Shown here one piece after another: positions 17,001 to 25,817 of a stretch of DNA of 34,812 nucleotides. The stretch spans positions 1 to 34,812 of the forward strand of contig CAYXIJ010000023.1 of assembly GCA_964465375.1 (NCBI GenBank). Reading direction: 5' to 3'. The position numbers and the translations under genes were made by a program. Source of the stretch: CAJWKT01 sp964465375. GTDB taxonomy: Bacteria; Pseudomonadota; Gammaproteobacteria; Steroidobacterales; Rariloculaceae. Position 1 is the stretch's first letter; each line of letters starts with the position of its first letter. The notes under the pieces are model-generated. The model had not been told where the DNA came from, made no database searches, and saw nothing but the letters and a program-made list of their open reading frames with translations.

Positions 17001-17324
17001 GGTTTCGAGGTGGTCGCGACAGGTGGCACGGCTCAAGCTTTAGCAGAGGAGGGCGTGCCTTGCCGAAGGGTAAATAAAGTATCAGAAGGTCGTCCGCACG
17101 TTGTAGATATGATAAGAGATGGGGAAATTACACTAATAGTGAATACAACTGAGGGTAAACAGGCGATCGCTGAATCTCATTCAATTCGTGCCGAGGCGGT
17201 TTACCAGAAAGTAACGTACTACACCACAATTGCGGCAGCAAAGGTCACTTGTGATGCGCTCGACCATCTTGGTAATCAGGCCGTATACCGGCTTCAGGAT
17301 TTGCACAAAGAGATGGGTGTATGA
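14100..17324 (+). CDS. carB: Carbamoyl-phosphate synthase large subunit
   Basis: Makes carbamoyl phosphate from bicarbonate, two ATP and the ammonia supplied by CarA. At 1074 residues it is complete (E. coli 1073). Two homologous ATP-grasp halves are visible: the first opens with [17 protein letters not shown] near residue 14, the second with [16 protein letters not shown] near 564. Each half has the ATP-grasp Glu/Asn motifs ([20 protein letters not shown] and [20 protein letters not shown]). The C-terminal MGS-like allosteric domain (about 935-1074) includes [10 protein letters not shown] and contacts UMP and ornithine in E. coli. Its stop overlaps the greA start by four bases (ATGA). Confidence 0.99.
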   Translation: [1074 protein letters not shown]

Positions 17325-17794
17325 GTAAAATTCCTTTGACATCTCGTGGGGCAGGACAGCTTCGAGATGAGCTGAGGCGTTTAAAGTTGGAGCGCCCCGC
17401 CATTTCTGCTGCCATTAGTGTGGCACGCGAGCACGGTGATCTCCGTGAGAATGCTGAATATCATGCAGCAAGAGAGCAACAGGGTCTAGCAGAAGCGCGG
17501 ATAAGGGACATTGAGGGAAAGTTGTCCAATGCGCAAATTATAGAAATAGGGGATTTAGGTAACCCTGAAAAGGTGGTTTTTGGTGCGACAGTCCATTTGT
17601 TGGATATAGATAGTAGCTCTGAGGTGTGCTACCAGATTGTGGGAGAAGATGAAGCCAGCATTAAAAATGGCCTTCTCTCAGTAAATTCACCAATTGCGCG
17701 GGCACTTATCGGGAAAGAGTCTGGAGATACCGTGGAGGTAAGTGCACCAGGTGGCCAGCATTCATATGAGATTATTAAGATCGAGTATGTCTAA
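17321..17794 (+). CDS. greA: Transcription elongation factor GreA
   Basis: Enters the RNA polymerase secondary channel and stimulates cleavage of backtracked transcripts. The 157 residues comprise the N-terminal antiparallel coiled coil (about 1-75) and a C-terminal FKBP-like domain ending in VSAPGGQHSYEIIKIEYV. The coiled-coil tip carries the catalytic acidic pair in HGDLRENAEYHAAREQQG. The start ATG overlaps the carB stop as ATGA, implying translational coupling. It is convergent with yhbY across 34 bases, with no clear terminator hairpin between them. Confidence 0.98.
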   Translation: MSKIPLTSRGAGQLRDELRRLKLERPAISAAISVAREHGDLRENAEYHAAREQQGLAEARIRDIEGKLSNAQIIEIGDLGNPEKVVFGATVHLLDIDSSSEVCYQIVGEDEASIKNGLLSVNSPIARALIGKESGDTVEVSAPGGQHSYEIIKIEYV

Positions 17795-17828
17795 TAAATT
17801 AGTTTTCTTTGCTCTAGCCTTGAAAGAT

Positions 17829-18119
17829 TTAAGTTGGCTTGATTGCCTTTGTTTCTGTTGCGAGATAAAGAAGTGCTACATTGCCGATTTTTTGAATCAT
17901 TATTGCCTTAGAGCGCTCTAAGATTTCTTGAAGCACTGCGTCACGACATTCTCGGCTTCCGATTCGGATCTTAATTTTTATTAACTCATGGTGATTTAGT
18001 GCGTTCTCTAATTCAGCTAGTACACCATCTGTTAGGCCATCCGCACCAACGGTTACTATAGGCTTAAGATTGTGACCGCGGCGCCGAAGGGACTTACGTT
18101 GGAATTCCTCGAGGGGCAT
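17829..18119 (-). CDS. yhbY: YhbY family ribosome-assembly RNA-binding protein (CRM domain)
   Basis: A 96-residue single CRM-domain protein associated with pre-50S ribosomal particles in E. coli. It starts with QRKSLRRRGHNLKPIVTVG, has the domain's GxxG-type loop region GADGLTDGVLAELENAL, then HHELIKIKI and the C-terminal ALLYL strand. Length fits the family (E. coli 97). It is transcribed opposite to its neighbours, 23 bases from the divergent rlmE, the usual arrangement. That short spacer contains TATAAT (18129-18134) on the plus strand, whose opposite strand reads TATACT at 18132-18127, so one AT-rich patch may serve both genes. Confidence 0.96.
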   Translation of the reverse strand: MPLEEFQRKSLRRRGHNLKPIVTVGADGLTDGVLAELENALNHHELIKIKIRIGSRECRDAVLQEILERSKAIMIQKIGNVALLYLATETKAIKPT

Positions 18120-18142
18120 GCTCTTAAGTATAATAGAGATAT

Positions 18143-18778
18143 TTGGTGAGGCAGTTGGTAAGTCAAAATAGTTCTAAGCGCGGTTGGCGCAGAAATCAGG
18201 CAAAGGATCCGTATTTTGCTCGTGCCTTGCGGGAAGGTTGGCGATCACGAGCAGCCTTTAAGCTTGATGAGATTCAGGCACGTCAGCATATTCTGCGCCC
18301 CGGCCTCGCATGTGTAGATTTGGGGGCTAGCCCTGGCGGATGGAGTCAATACGCTGTCAAAAAAGTTGGTTCTCGTGGCCAAGTTTGGGCTTTAGATGTA
18401 CGGCCGATGGAGCCGGTGCCAGGTGTTACCTTTATTCAGGGTGATTTCGACTCCCCCGAGATTTTTGGACAATTCACAGTCACATTGGCTGGGGGTGCGA
18501 TTGACCTTGTAATGTCTGATATGGCCCCCAATATTAGTGGTAACTGGAGTCATGATCAGCCACGTGCTCTGAGTTTAGCTGAGGGGGCACTAGCATTTGC
18601 AAAAAAAGTGCTAAACCCAGGTGGAAACTTCCTTGTGAAGCTTTTTCAGGGAGAGGGTTTTGAGGCCTATGTTGATACTGCGCGACTCAATTTTGATACT
18701 GCGCGGATAATCAAACCTAAGGCTTCGAGACCAGAAAGCCGAGAGGTTTACTTGCTGGCCAGGGGCTATGGGATATAG
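18143..18778 (+). CDS. rlmE: 23S rRNA (uridine2552-2'-O)-methyltransferase RlmE (FtsJ/RrmJ)
   Basis: Methylates U2552 in the A-loop of 23S rRNA late in 50S assembly. The 211-residue protein has RSRAAFKLDEIQ, the SAM-binding motif CVDLGASPGGWSQYA at about 57-71, SDMAPNISG and LVKLFQGEGF. The catalytic Lys-Asp-Lys triad is Lys40, Asp126 and Lys166, a constant +2 offset from E. coli K38/D124/K164, which supports the frame and approximate start. The start codon is uncertain: TTG 18143, GTG 18146 and TTG 18155 are all in frame and none has an ideal Shine-Dalgarno. ftsH follows after 48 bases as in E. coli, but no sigma-32 promoter is seen here. Confidence 0.96.
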   Translation: MVRQLVSQNSSKRGWRRNQAKDPYFARALREGWRSRAAFKLDEIQARQHILRPGLACVDLGASPGGWSQYAVKKVGSRGQVWALDVRPMEPVPGVTFIQGDFDSPEIFGQFTVTLAGGAIDLVMSDMAPNISGNWSHDQPRALSLAEGALAFAKKVLNPGGNFLVKLFQGEGFEAYVDTARLNFDTARIIKPKASRPESREVYLLARGYGI

Positions 18779-18826
18779 TAGGGTTCTAAGGGTTCGTTTT
18801 GGGTTTAGTTTTTTGAGGGTAAGCGA

Positions 18827-20746
18827 TTGACCGACTTGTTAAAGAATGTAATTCTTTGGATCGTTATTGCGGTGGTTTTGTTGTCAGTTTTCCAGAACTT
18901 TAGACCGAACAACCAACGTACTCTCACAGTTCCTTATTCAACATTTTTGTCGTACGTAGAAGATGGTTCCGTTGAGGAGGTAATCTTTGAAGACGATATC
19001 ATCAGTGGAGTTCGTCTTGGTGAGGAATTTGTTACCTACAATCCAGAGACAGATAACACTGCATTGATTGGGACTTTAAACGAAAATAATGTAGCAATAG
19101 AGGCCAGGCCACCCAAACAACAATCTTTTCTATCGCAGCTTTTTATTTCTTCGTTTCCTATTTTGTTACTTATTGGCGTTTGGGTCTATTTTATGCGCCA
19201 GATGCAAGGCGCAAGTGGTGGGCGTGGAGCTATGTCATTTGGCAAGAGTCGAGCCCGCCTTTTAGGCGAAGATCAAGTGAGTGTTACCTTTGCTGATGTA
19301 GCAGGTATTGAGGAGGCCAAAGAAGAGGTCGTCGAGATTGTAGAGTTTTTGAAAGACCCCGCAAAATTTCAGGGTCTTGGTGGAAAGATTCCCAAGGGGG
19401 TTTTAATGGTCGGCTCTCCGGGCACTGGCAAAACATTGCTAGCTCGCGCGATTGCCGGTGAAGCGAAGGTTCCTTTTTTTACTATTTCAGGCTCAGATTT
19501 TGTAGAAATGTTTGTGGGTGTCGGCGCCTCGCGTGTTCGTGATATGTTCGAACGAGCAAAAAAACAGGCACCATGTATTGTTTTTATTGATGAGATCGAC
19601 GCGGTCGGCCGGCATCGTGGTGCAGGTTTAGGTGGTGGGCACGATGAGCGTGAGCAGACTTTAAATCAGCTATTAGTTGAAATGGACGGGTTTGAGGGAA
19701 ACGAGGGCGTCATTGTCATTGCTGCTACCAACAGACCAGATGTACTAGACCCAGCCTTATTGCGTCCAGGACGCTTTGATCGTCAGGTAGTAGTGCCTTT
19801 GCCGGATGTGCGTGGCCGCGAGCAGATTATCAAAGTTCACATGCGTAAAGTGCCACTATCCAGTGACGTGAAGCCATCTGTTATTGCGCGGGGAACGCCG
19901 GGTTTTTCTGGTGCTGATTTAGCCAATTTAGTTAACGAAGCAGCACTTCTAGCAGCGCGCGGAGATAGGCGATCAGTAGGTATGGAGGAATTTGATAAGG
20001 CGAAGGACAAGATTATGATGGGCGCCGAGCGCCGCTCGCTAGTAATGAGCGAGGAAGAGAGAAAATTGACGGCCTACCATGAGTCTGGGCACGCTGTAGT
20101 GGGTTTGTTGGTTCCTGAGCATGACCCTGTTTATAAGGTAACAATTATTCCTAGGGGGAGAGCCTTAGGGGTAACAATGTTTCTTCCGGAGGAGGATCGA
20201 TACAGCTTCTCGAAACAGCGACTTATGAGCCAAATGAAGAGTCTATTTGGTGGGCGTATTGCGGAAGAGGTAGTTTTTGGGCCAGCTTGCGTTACAACTG
20301 GAGCGGCTAATGATATCGAGCGGGCAACTGAAATAGCTCGCAACATGGTCACAAAATGGGGATTGTCCGATCGGTTAGGGCCACTTACCTATAGTGAAGA
20401 CGACGGCGAGATTTTTTTGGGAAGAAGTGTCACTAGACACAAGCAGCTCTCAGATGTAACTGCTCATGTTATCGATGAGGAGGTGCGTCAATTAGTCGAC
20501 GATTGCTATAGTGAGGCAAAGAAGATTTTAGAAAAAAATATGGAAAAGTTGCATCTGATGGCGGATGCACTTATGAAATACGAGACAATTGACGAGGCCC
20601 AGATCAAAGACATCATGGAGGGGCGTGAGCCACGACCACCTGAGGATTGGGAAGATTCTGACTCCGGCGGGGAGCCTGAGAGTACGGAAGAGGACTCAGG
20701 AAAGGAGACAACCACTCCTTTGGGTGGCCCTGCTGGACAGCATTAA
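18827..20746 (+). CDS. ftsH: ATP-dependent zinc metalloprotease FtsH
   Basis: Hexameric inner-membrane AAA+ protease that degrades misfolded membrane proteins and soluble regulators, including sigma-32 and LpxC in E. coli. TM1 is at about 7-23, a periplasmic domain at 24-105, TM2 at about 106-123. The AAA domain has Walker A GSPGTGKT at 196-203, Walker B IVFIDEIDAVGR, and second region of homology ATNRPDVLDPALLRPGRFDR. Zinc motif HESGH is at 418-422. The acidic, Ser/Glu-rich tail is unconserved. Walker A has Ser197 where most FtsH proteins have Pro. The start is TTG 18827 (MTDLLKNVILWIVIAVV) with GAGG upstream; it aligns with E. coli FtsH. Length 639 is normal. Confidence 0.98.
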   Translation: MTDLLKNVILWIVIAVVLLSVFQNFRPNNQRTLTVPYSTFLSYVEDGSVEEVIFEDDIISGVRLGEEFVTYNPETDNTALIGTLNENNVAIEARPPKQQSFLSQLFISSFPILLLIGVWVYFMRQMQGASGGRGAMSFGKSRARLLGEDQVSVTFADVAGIEEAKEEVVEIVEFLKDPAKFQGLGGKIPKGVLMVGSPGTGKTLLARAIAGEAKVPFFTISGSDFVEMFVGVGASRVRDMFERAKKQAPCIVFIDEIDAVGRHRGAGLGGGHDEREQTLNQLLVEMDGFEGNEGVIVIAATNRPDVLDPALLRPGRFDRQVVVPLPDVRGREQIIKVHMRKVPLSSDVKPSVIARGTPGFSGADLANLVNEAALLAARGDRRSVGMEEFDKAKDKIMMGAERRSLVMSEEERKLTAYHESGHAVVGLLVPEHDPVYKVTIIPRGRALGVTMFLPEEDRYSFSKQRLMSQMKSLFGGRIAEEVVFGPACVTTGAANDIERATEIARNMVTKWGLSDRLGPLTYSEDDGEIFLGRSVTRHKQLSDVTAHVIDEEVRQLVDDCYSEAKKILEKNMEKLHLMADALMKYETIDEAQIKDIMEGREPRPPEDWEDSDSGGEPESTEEDSGKETTTPLGGPAGQH

Positions 20747-20831
20747 GTTAGTGAAGCCTCAGTAACTGAGACTACTGCTGACTCTGATTTCTCGCTTTAG
20801 AGCAGGCGGTTCCTTTTTGAGGTGGCCGCTA

Positions 20832-20848
20832 TAGGAGGAAAATTCCTA
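20832..20848 (+). promoter_or_regulatory. glmM Shine-Dalgarno inside a small hairpin
   Basis: The ribosome-binding site AGGAGG (20833-20838) lies in TAGGA-GGAAAAT-TCCTA, an exact 5-base-pair inverted repeat ending directly at the ATG. Pairing would mask half of the Shine-Dalgarno. The stem is short and could be chance. Confidence 0.4.
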
Positions 20849-22204
20849 ATGGCGCGGCATTTTTTTGGGACCGACGGTATCCGTGGTCGGGTGGGCGTAG
20901 CGCCTATGACCGTTGATTTTGCCCTTAGACTCTCTAACGCGGCTGCTCAGGCTCTTGCTCCAACTGGGGGTTTGGTGCTTATCGGCAAAGATACCCGTAT
21001 TTCTGGCTACATGTTTGAGTCCGCATTGGAAGCTGGTTTTGTAGCAGTTGGAATAGATGTTTGGCTAACAGGGCCACTACCGACACCAGGTATTGCATAT
21101 TTAACAAAAAAACTAGGAGCTGATTTTGGAATTGTCATCAGTGCATCTCATAATTTTTATGAAGACAATGGTATAAAGTTTTTTGATCGTGAAGGTGAAA
21201 AGCTTTCAGATGCATTGGAGGATGCTATCGAGGGTTTTCTTGAAAATCCACCAAGGACGCTGGATTCTCGTGCCTTAGGGCAAGCCACACACTTGTCGTC
21301 AGCGCGATCTGACTACATGGAATTTTGTAAATCCACGATTCCAGAAAAGACTAATTTAGGCGGCCTTAAAATCGTAGTAGATGCTGCTCATGGAGCTGGC
21401 TACAAGGTTGCCCCTCGGGCTATATCGGATCTAGGTGCTGAAGTAATACCAGTAGGTTGTTCACCGAATGGGCGCAATATAAATGATGGTTGTGGCTCAA
21501 CTCGGCCCGACTTGTTGAAAATGACCGTCAGTGGAGTCCGAGCTAACGTTGGTCTTGCCTTGGATGGTGATGGTGATCGGTTACTTATGGTCGACGAAGA
21601 TGGCAACTTAGTGGACGGTGATAAGCTTTTATATATTCTTGCTCTGGATAGGATTGAGACAAAATCTTTACGGGGCCCTATAGTTGGTACGGTGATGAGT
21701 AACTTAGGACTTGAGTTGGCACTTCGAGAGGTAGGCGTTGAGTTTTTGCGGGCTAAAGTAGGTGATCGCCATGTCCTTGAGATGCTAAAAAAACACAGAG
21801 GTATGCTCGGGGGGGAAGCTTCAGGACATCTAATTTGTCTGGATAAAACTACCACAGGCGATGGGCTGGTCGTAGCTCTCCAGATTTTGTCAGTGATACA
21901 AAGAACGGGAAAGACTCTTAAGGAGCTTGCATCAGGTATGAAACAATTTCCGCAGACTCTTATCAATGTTCCTATCAATAAGTCTGTTGATATTGAAATG
22001 AATCCAGCAATAAGAGATGCAGTCAAGTCAGCTGAACAAGAATTGTCAGAAAATGGCCGTGTTGTTTTGCGTGCATCCGGGACCGAAATGGTTATTCGGG
22101 TTATGGTTGAGGGTGAAGATGCCGACCAAGTATCAAAACTAGCGGAGAAATTAGCACAATCAGTGCGTGTAGCGGGCGGAGCCCCTGGCGGCGTAGTTAA
22201 TTGA
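20849..22204 (+). CDS. glmM: Phosphoglucosamine mutase
   Basis: Interconverts glucosamine-6-phosphate and glucosamine-1-phosphate on the way to UDP-GlcNAc for peptidoglycan and lipopolysaccharide. The N-terminus MARHFFGTDGIRG is the family start, so ATG 20849 is used (451 residues; E. coli 445), with AGGAGG ten bases upstream. The phosphoserine is Ser100 in SASHN. The metal loop DGDGDR is at 239-244, the sugar-binding GEASGH further on, and the phosphate-binding loop RASGTE near the C-terminus. The residue after SASHN is Phe rather than the common Pro. folP, which normally lies between ftsH and glmM, is missing: the 102-base spacer holds no gene, only a small CTCAG-TAA-CTGAG palindrome at 20758-20770. 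Confidence 0.97.
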   Translation: MARHFFGTDGIRGRVGVAPMTVDFALRLSNAAAQALAPTGGLVLIGKDTRISGYMFESALEAGFVAVGIDVWLTGPLPTPGIAYLTKKLGADFGIVISASHNFYEDNGIKFFDREGEKLSDALEDAIEGFLENPPRTLDSRALGQATHLSSARSDYMEFCKSTIPEKTNLGGLKIVVDAAHGAGYKVAPRAISDLGAEVIPVGCSPNGRNINDGCGSTRPDLLKMTVSGVRANVGLALDGDGDRLLMVDEDGNLVDGDKLLYILALDRIETKSLRGPIVGTVMSNLGLELALREVGVEFLRAKVGDRHVLEMLKKHRGMLGGEASGHLICLDKTTTGDGLVVALQILSVIQRTGKTLKELASGMKQFPQTLINVPINKSVDIEMNPAIRDAVKSAEQELSENGRVVLRASGTEMVIRVMVEGEDADQVSKLAEKLAQSVRVAGGAPGGVVN

Positions 22205-22262
22205 TTTACTTACTTAGAATTTGTAGCCTCAGCGTTCCTTTGGTAGTGGAAATGAGACTCTG

Positions 22263-23033
22263 ATGGCTGTGGCTACAAGGATTCCCCTGATTGCGGGTAA
22301 CTGGAAAATGCACGGCACTTCTGATGACAGTGCTGAGTTAGTGTCAACACTCAAGAAGATAGTCTCTGGGCCCAGGGATGCCCAAATGCTTTTATGTCCA
22401 CCCTTCACATATTTAGTGGCCGTTGAAAAATGGTTAAAAGGAAGCAATATATTACTTGGAGCACAAAATCTTTCTCACTGGCCAAGCCCTGGTGCATATA
22501 CTGGCGAGGTTCACGGGTCTATGCTCAAAGATGTAGGGTGCAGTTTCGTTATCGTTGGACACTCAGAAAGGCGGCAGCTTTATGGTGAGACAGATGATTT
22601 GGTAGTACAAAAGTTTCAGGTTGCCCAGGAAGCTGGATTGACGCCTATTTTGTGCGTGGGAGAAACTTTGGAACAACACCAGAAAGGGAAAACTGAGTCA
22701 GTTGTTGTTGAGCAAATAATGGCAGCACTCATGACGGCTGGGGTTGCTGCTTTTTCCAATGCAGTTATTGCTTACGAACCTATTTGGGCAATCGGTACTG
22801 GTCATACGGCTACTCCTGATCAGGCTCAAAAGGTACATGCCTTGATTCGGTCAACGATTGGTGAGCATGATGCTACAATCTCAAGTGATCTGCGGATTCT
22901 CTATGGTGGTAGCGTAAAGGGCGATAATGCTAAAGAGCTGTTTGGCATGGATGATATTGATGGTGGCTTGGTAGGTGGAGCTTCTTTAAAAGCGGCGGAG
23001 TTTGCCGCGATTTTTCGGGTAGCGCTTGATTAA
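22263..23033 (+). CDS. tpiA: Triosephosphate isomerase
   Basis: Interconverts dihydroxyacetone phosphate and glyceraldehyde-3-phosphate in glycolysis and gluconeogenesis. The TIM barrel of 256 residues is complete, with GNWKMHGT (Lys15), the electrophile His100 in VIVGHSERR, catalytic Glu172 in AYEPIWAIGTG (loop 6) and the phosphate-binding YGGSVKGDNA. It begins 58 bases after glmM and is followed by secG after 21 bases, the conserved gammaproteobacterial glmM-tpiA-secG order. Confidence 0.98.
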   Translation: MAVATRIPLIAGNWKMHGTSDDSAELVSTLKKIVSGPRDAQMLLCPPFTYLVAVEKWLKGSNILLGAQNLSHWPSPGAYTGEVHGSMLKDVGCSFVIVGHSERRQLYGETDDLVVQKFQVAQEAGLTPILCVGETLEQHQKGKTESVVVEQIMAALMTAGVAAFSNAVIAYEPIWAIGTGHTATPDQAQKVHALIRSTIGEHDATISSDLRILYGGSVKGDNAKELFGMDDIDGGLVGGASLKAAEFAAIFRVALD

Positions 23034-23054
23034 GGAGTAAGTTAGGTATTCGGT

Positions 23055-23411
23055 ATGTTGCAGTCGGTTGTTATTATGGTTCATGTTGTGGTTGCACTAC
23101 TCATCATAGGGGTAGTTTTGCTACAGCGTGGAAAAGGCGCTGAAGCTGGGACAGGCTTTGGTGCTGGTGCATCAGGAACTGTATTTGGGGCACGCGGTTC
23201 TTCAAATTTCCTGACACGATTGACCGCAGTTTTGGCAACGTTATTTTTTGTTACAAGTTTAAGCTTGGCATATCTAGCGGGCAAACAGAGTACGAGTACA
23301 CCGGAAAGCTTACTAGAACTAACGTTGCCAAATGAGCAGGATGCGGGGATGACTGGTGCTTCAAGTTTGGATGTAGAATTACCGGTTATTCCATCTGAAT
23401 CCATCGATTAG
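23055..23411 (+). CDS. secG: Preprotein translocase subunit SecG
   Basis: Auxiliary subunit of the SecYEG channel in the inner membrane. The 118 residues have two hydrophobic segments (about 2-21 and 54-73). They flank the conserved Gly-rich cytosolic loop QRGKGAEAGTGFGAGASGT followed by VFGARGSSNFLTRLTA. A Ser/Thr/Glu-rich unconserved tail follows, as is usual in proteobacteria. It lies 21 bases after tpiA. The 88 bases from its stop to tRNA-Leu contain TATACT at 23482-23487, a possible -10 for the tRNA, but no clear terminator. Confidence 0.95.
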   Translation: MLQSVVIMVHVVVALLIIGVVLLQRGKGAEAGTGFGAGASGTVFGARGSSNFLTRLTAVLATLFFVTSLSLAYLAGKQSTSTPESLLELTLPNEQDAGMTGASSLDVELPVIPSESID

Positions 23412-23499
23412 GTCTTAGTTAAAGATCTACAGGAATAGATCAAAACACTTCAGTAATTTTAAAAAGTCCCAAATCCTAATATATACTGAAAATTTTATC

Positions 23500-23584
23500 G
23501 CCGACGTGGTGGAACTGGTAGACACGCTGTCTTGAGGGGGCAGTGGCGCAAGCCGTGCCGGTTCGAGTCCGGCCGTCGGCACCA
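23500..23584 (+). tRNA. tRNA-Leu (anticodon GAG)
   Basis: The 85-base gene folds with acceptor stem GCCGACG/CGTCGGC, discriminator A and encoded CCA. The anticodon stem CTGTC/GGCAG closes the loop TTGAGGG, placing GAG at 23534-23536, which reads CUC and CUU codons. A long variable arm (class II) and the T-arm GGTTCGAGTCC are present. Its place after secG is conserved in gammaproteobacteria. Confidence 0.97.
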
Positions 23585-23656
23585 TCATCTTGAGTGACGC
23601 TACTCCGGGTGAATCTTTGTGGTTCTATTGGTCAAGCGAGGCGGAGGAGGACGAAA

Positions 23657-24763
<1,107 letters not shown>

Positions 24764-24842
24764 CGTAGTAGCCGGCGTTGAGCGCGAAGTCTATTAAATG
24801 GCCGTCATACATCGCTAAATCACCCCAAAAAGGTTGTTGTGC

Positions 24843-24851
24843 TGTTACAAT
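24843..24851 (+). promoter_or_regulatory. Candidate extended -10 promoter of the nuo operon
   Basis: TGTTACAAT combines a TG extension with the -10 hexamer TACAAT (24846-24851), 33 bases before the nuoA ATG. No good -35 lies at normal spacing, which an extended -10 can tolerate. This is the best promoter match in the 121-base spacer 24764-24884. Confidence 0.4.
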
Positions 24852-24884
24852 GCGGCGGGCTGATCAGGCCCCCCCAGAGGCAGC

Positions 24885-25241
24885 ATGCTCATAAATTACG
24901 CACCTATATTGCTATTTCTAATTATCTCTGCAGGCCTGGGTTTTATGCTTTTGGGCTTGGGTTTTGCATTAGGCCGAGGCCAAAAAACTCCTGATAAGCT
25001 TGCGCCGTATGAATGCGGTTTTGAGGCCTTTGAAGATTCCCGTATGCGATTCGATGTTCGATATTACCTAGTTGCCATCCTTTTTATCATCTTTGATCTT
25101 GAGATCGCGTTTTTATTTCCATGGGCTGTATCGCTGGATGCAATTGGTTTGTTTGGCCTGGTTGCGATGGGGGTTTTTCTTTTTCTATTAGTGGTGGGAT
25201 TTGTTTATGAATGGCGCAAAGGGGCACTAGAATGGGATTAA
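24885..25241 (+). CDS. nuoA: NADH-quinone oxidoreductase subunit A
   Basis: Small membrane subunit of complex I near the quinone site (ND3 homologue). The 118 residues show three hydrophobic helices, the loop KLAPYECGFEAFEDSRMRFDVRYYL (about 38-62, with the conserved Cys) and FDLEIAFLFPW. The start ATG has AGAGG upstream. It is the first gene of the operon, and its end overlaps the nuoB start by ten bases. Confidence 0.97.
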   Translation: MLINYAPILLFLIISAGLGFMLLGLGFALGRGQKTPDKLAPYECGFEAFEDSRMRFDVRYYLVAILFIIFDLEIAFLFPWAVSLDAIGLFGLVAMGVFLFLLVVGFVYEWRKGALEWD

Positions 25242-25750
25242 GTCAAAAAGCTCCGGTTAACCAAGATGTTCCTATTAATATCCCCGAAGTGATGGAGCGA
25301 GGCTTTGCGGTTACTCAGATGGATAAACTCGTCAATTGGGCACGGACTGGGTCCATGTGGCCCGTGACCTTTGGGTTGGCATGTTGCGCAGTAGAGATGA
25401 TGCACGCAGGCGCTTCACGTTACGACATGGATCGCTTTGGTGTGATGTTTCGGCCTACTCCGCGTCAGTCTGACGTAATGATTGTAGCGGGTACGCTGGT
25501 GAACAAGATGGCCCCGGCTTTGAGGAGGGTATACGACCAGATGGCTGAGCCTCGCTGGGTTATATCGATGGGATCGTGTGCAAACGGAGGTGGCTATTAT
25601 CACTATTCCTATGCGGTGGTTAGGGGATGCGATCGAATCGTGCCTGTTGATGTGTATGTACCGGGATGTCCTCCTACGGCAGAGGCACTCCTGTATGCCA
25701 TCATTCAGCTTCAAAAGAAGATACGCCGTACCCATACGATTGCTCGTTAA
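25232..25750 (+). CDS. nuoB: NADH-quinone oxidoreductase subunit B
   Basis: Carries cluster N2, the last iron-sulfur cluster, which reduces quinone. With the start at ATG 25232 the protein has 172 residues. The N2 ligands are the tandem Cys51-Cys52 (LACCAVEMM), Cys116 (GSCANGG) and Cys146 (VPGCPPT), matching the spacing in E. coli. An upstream in-frame start at 25211 is less likely, since the chosen ATG has AAAGGGG upstream and gives the usual N-terminus. It overlaps nuoA by ten bases. Confidence 0.97.
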   Translation: MGLSQKAPVNQDVPINIPEVMERGFAVTQMDKLVNWARTGSMWPVTFGLACCAVEMMHAGASRYDMDRFGVMFRPTPRQSDVMIVAGTLVNKMAPALRRVYDQMAEPRWVISMGSCANGGGYYHYSYAVVRGCDRIVPVDVYVPGCPPTAEALLYAIIQLQKKIRRTHTIAR

Positions 25751-25817
25751 ATGTTTTTATTGCCCGATTGCGTGAAGCGGAGGAAGAGACCCGTTTTGGG
25801 TTTCTAAGCAAAAGACC

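Noticed and set aside
17817..17850. CTTGAAA near the greA-yhbY junction as a third sigma-32 promoter
   Set aside because: No CCCCAT-like element at 13-15 bases, and it would point into the 3' end of the opposite-strand yhbY.
20758..20770. CTCAG-TAA-CTGAG palindrome after ftsH as a terminator
   Set aside because: Five pairs only, low stability, and no following T-run; transcription probably continues into glmM.
25780..25806. GACCC/GGGTTTC hairpin in the nuoB-nuoC spacer as a terminator
   Set aside because: Short stem in the middle of an operon, with no T-run; most likely incidental.
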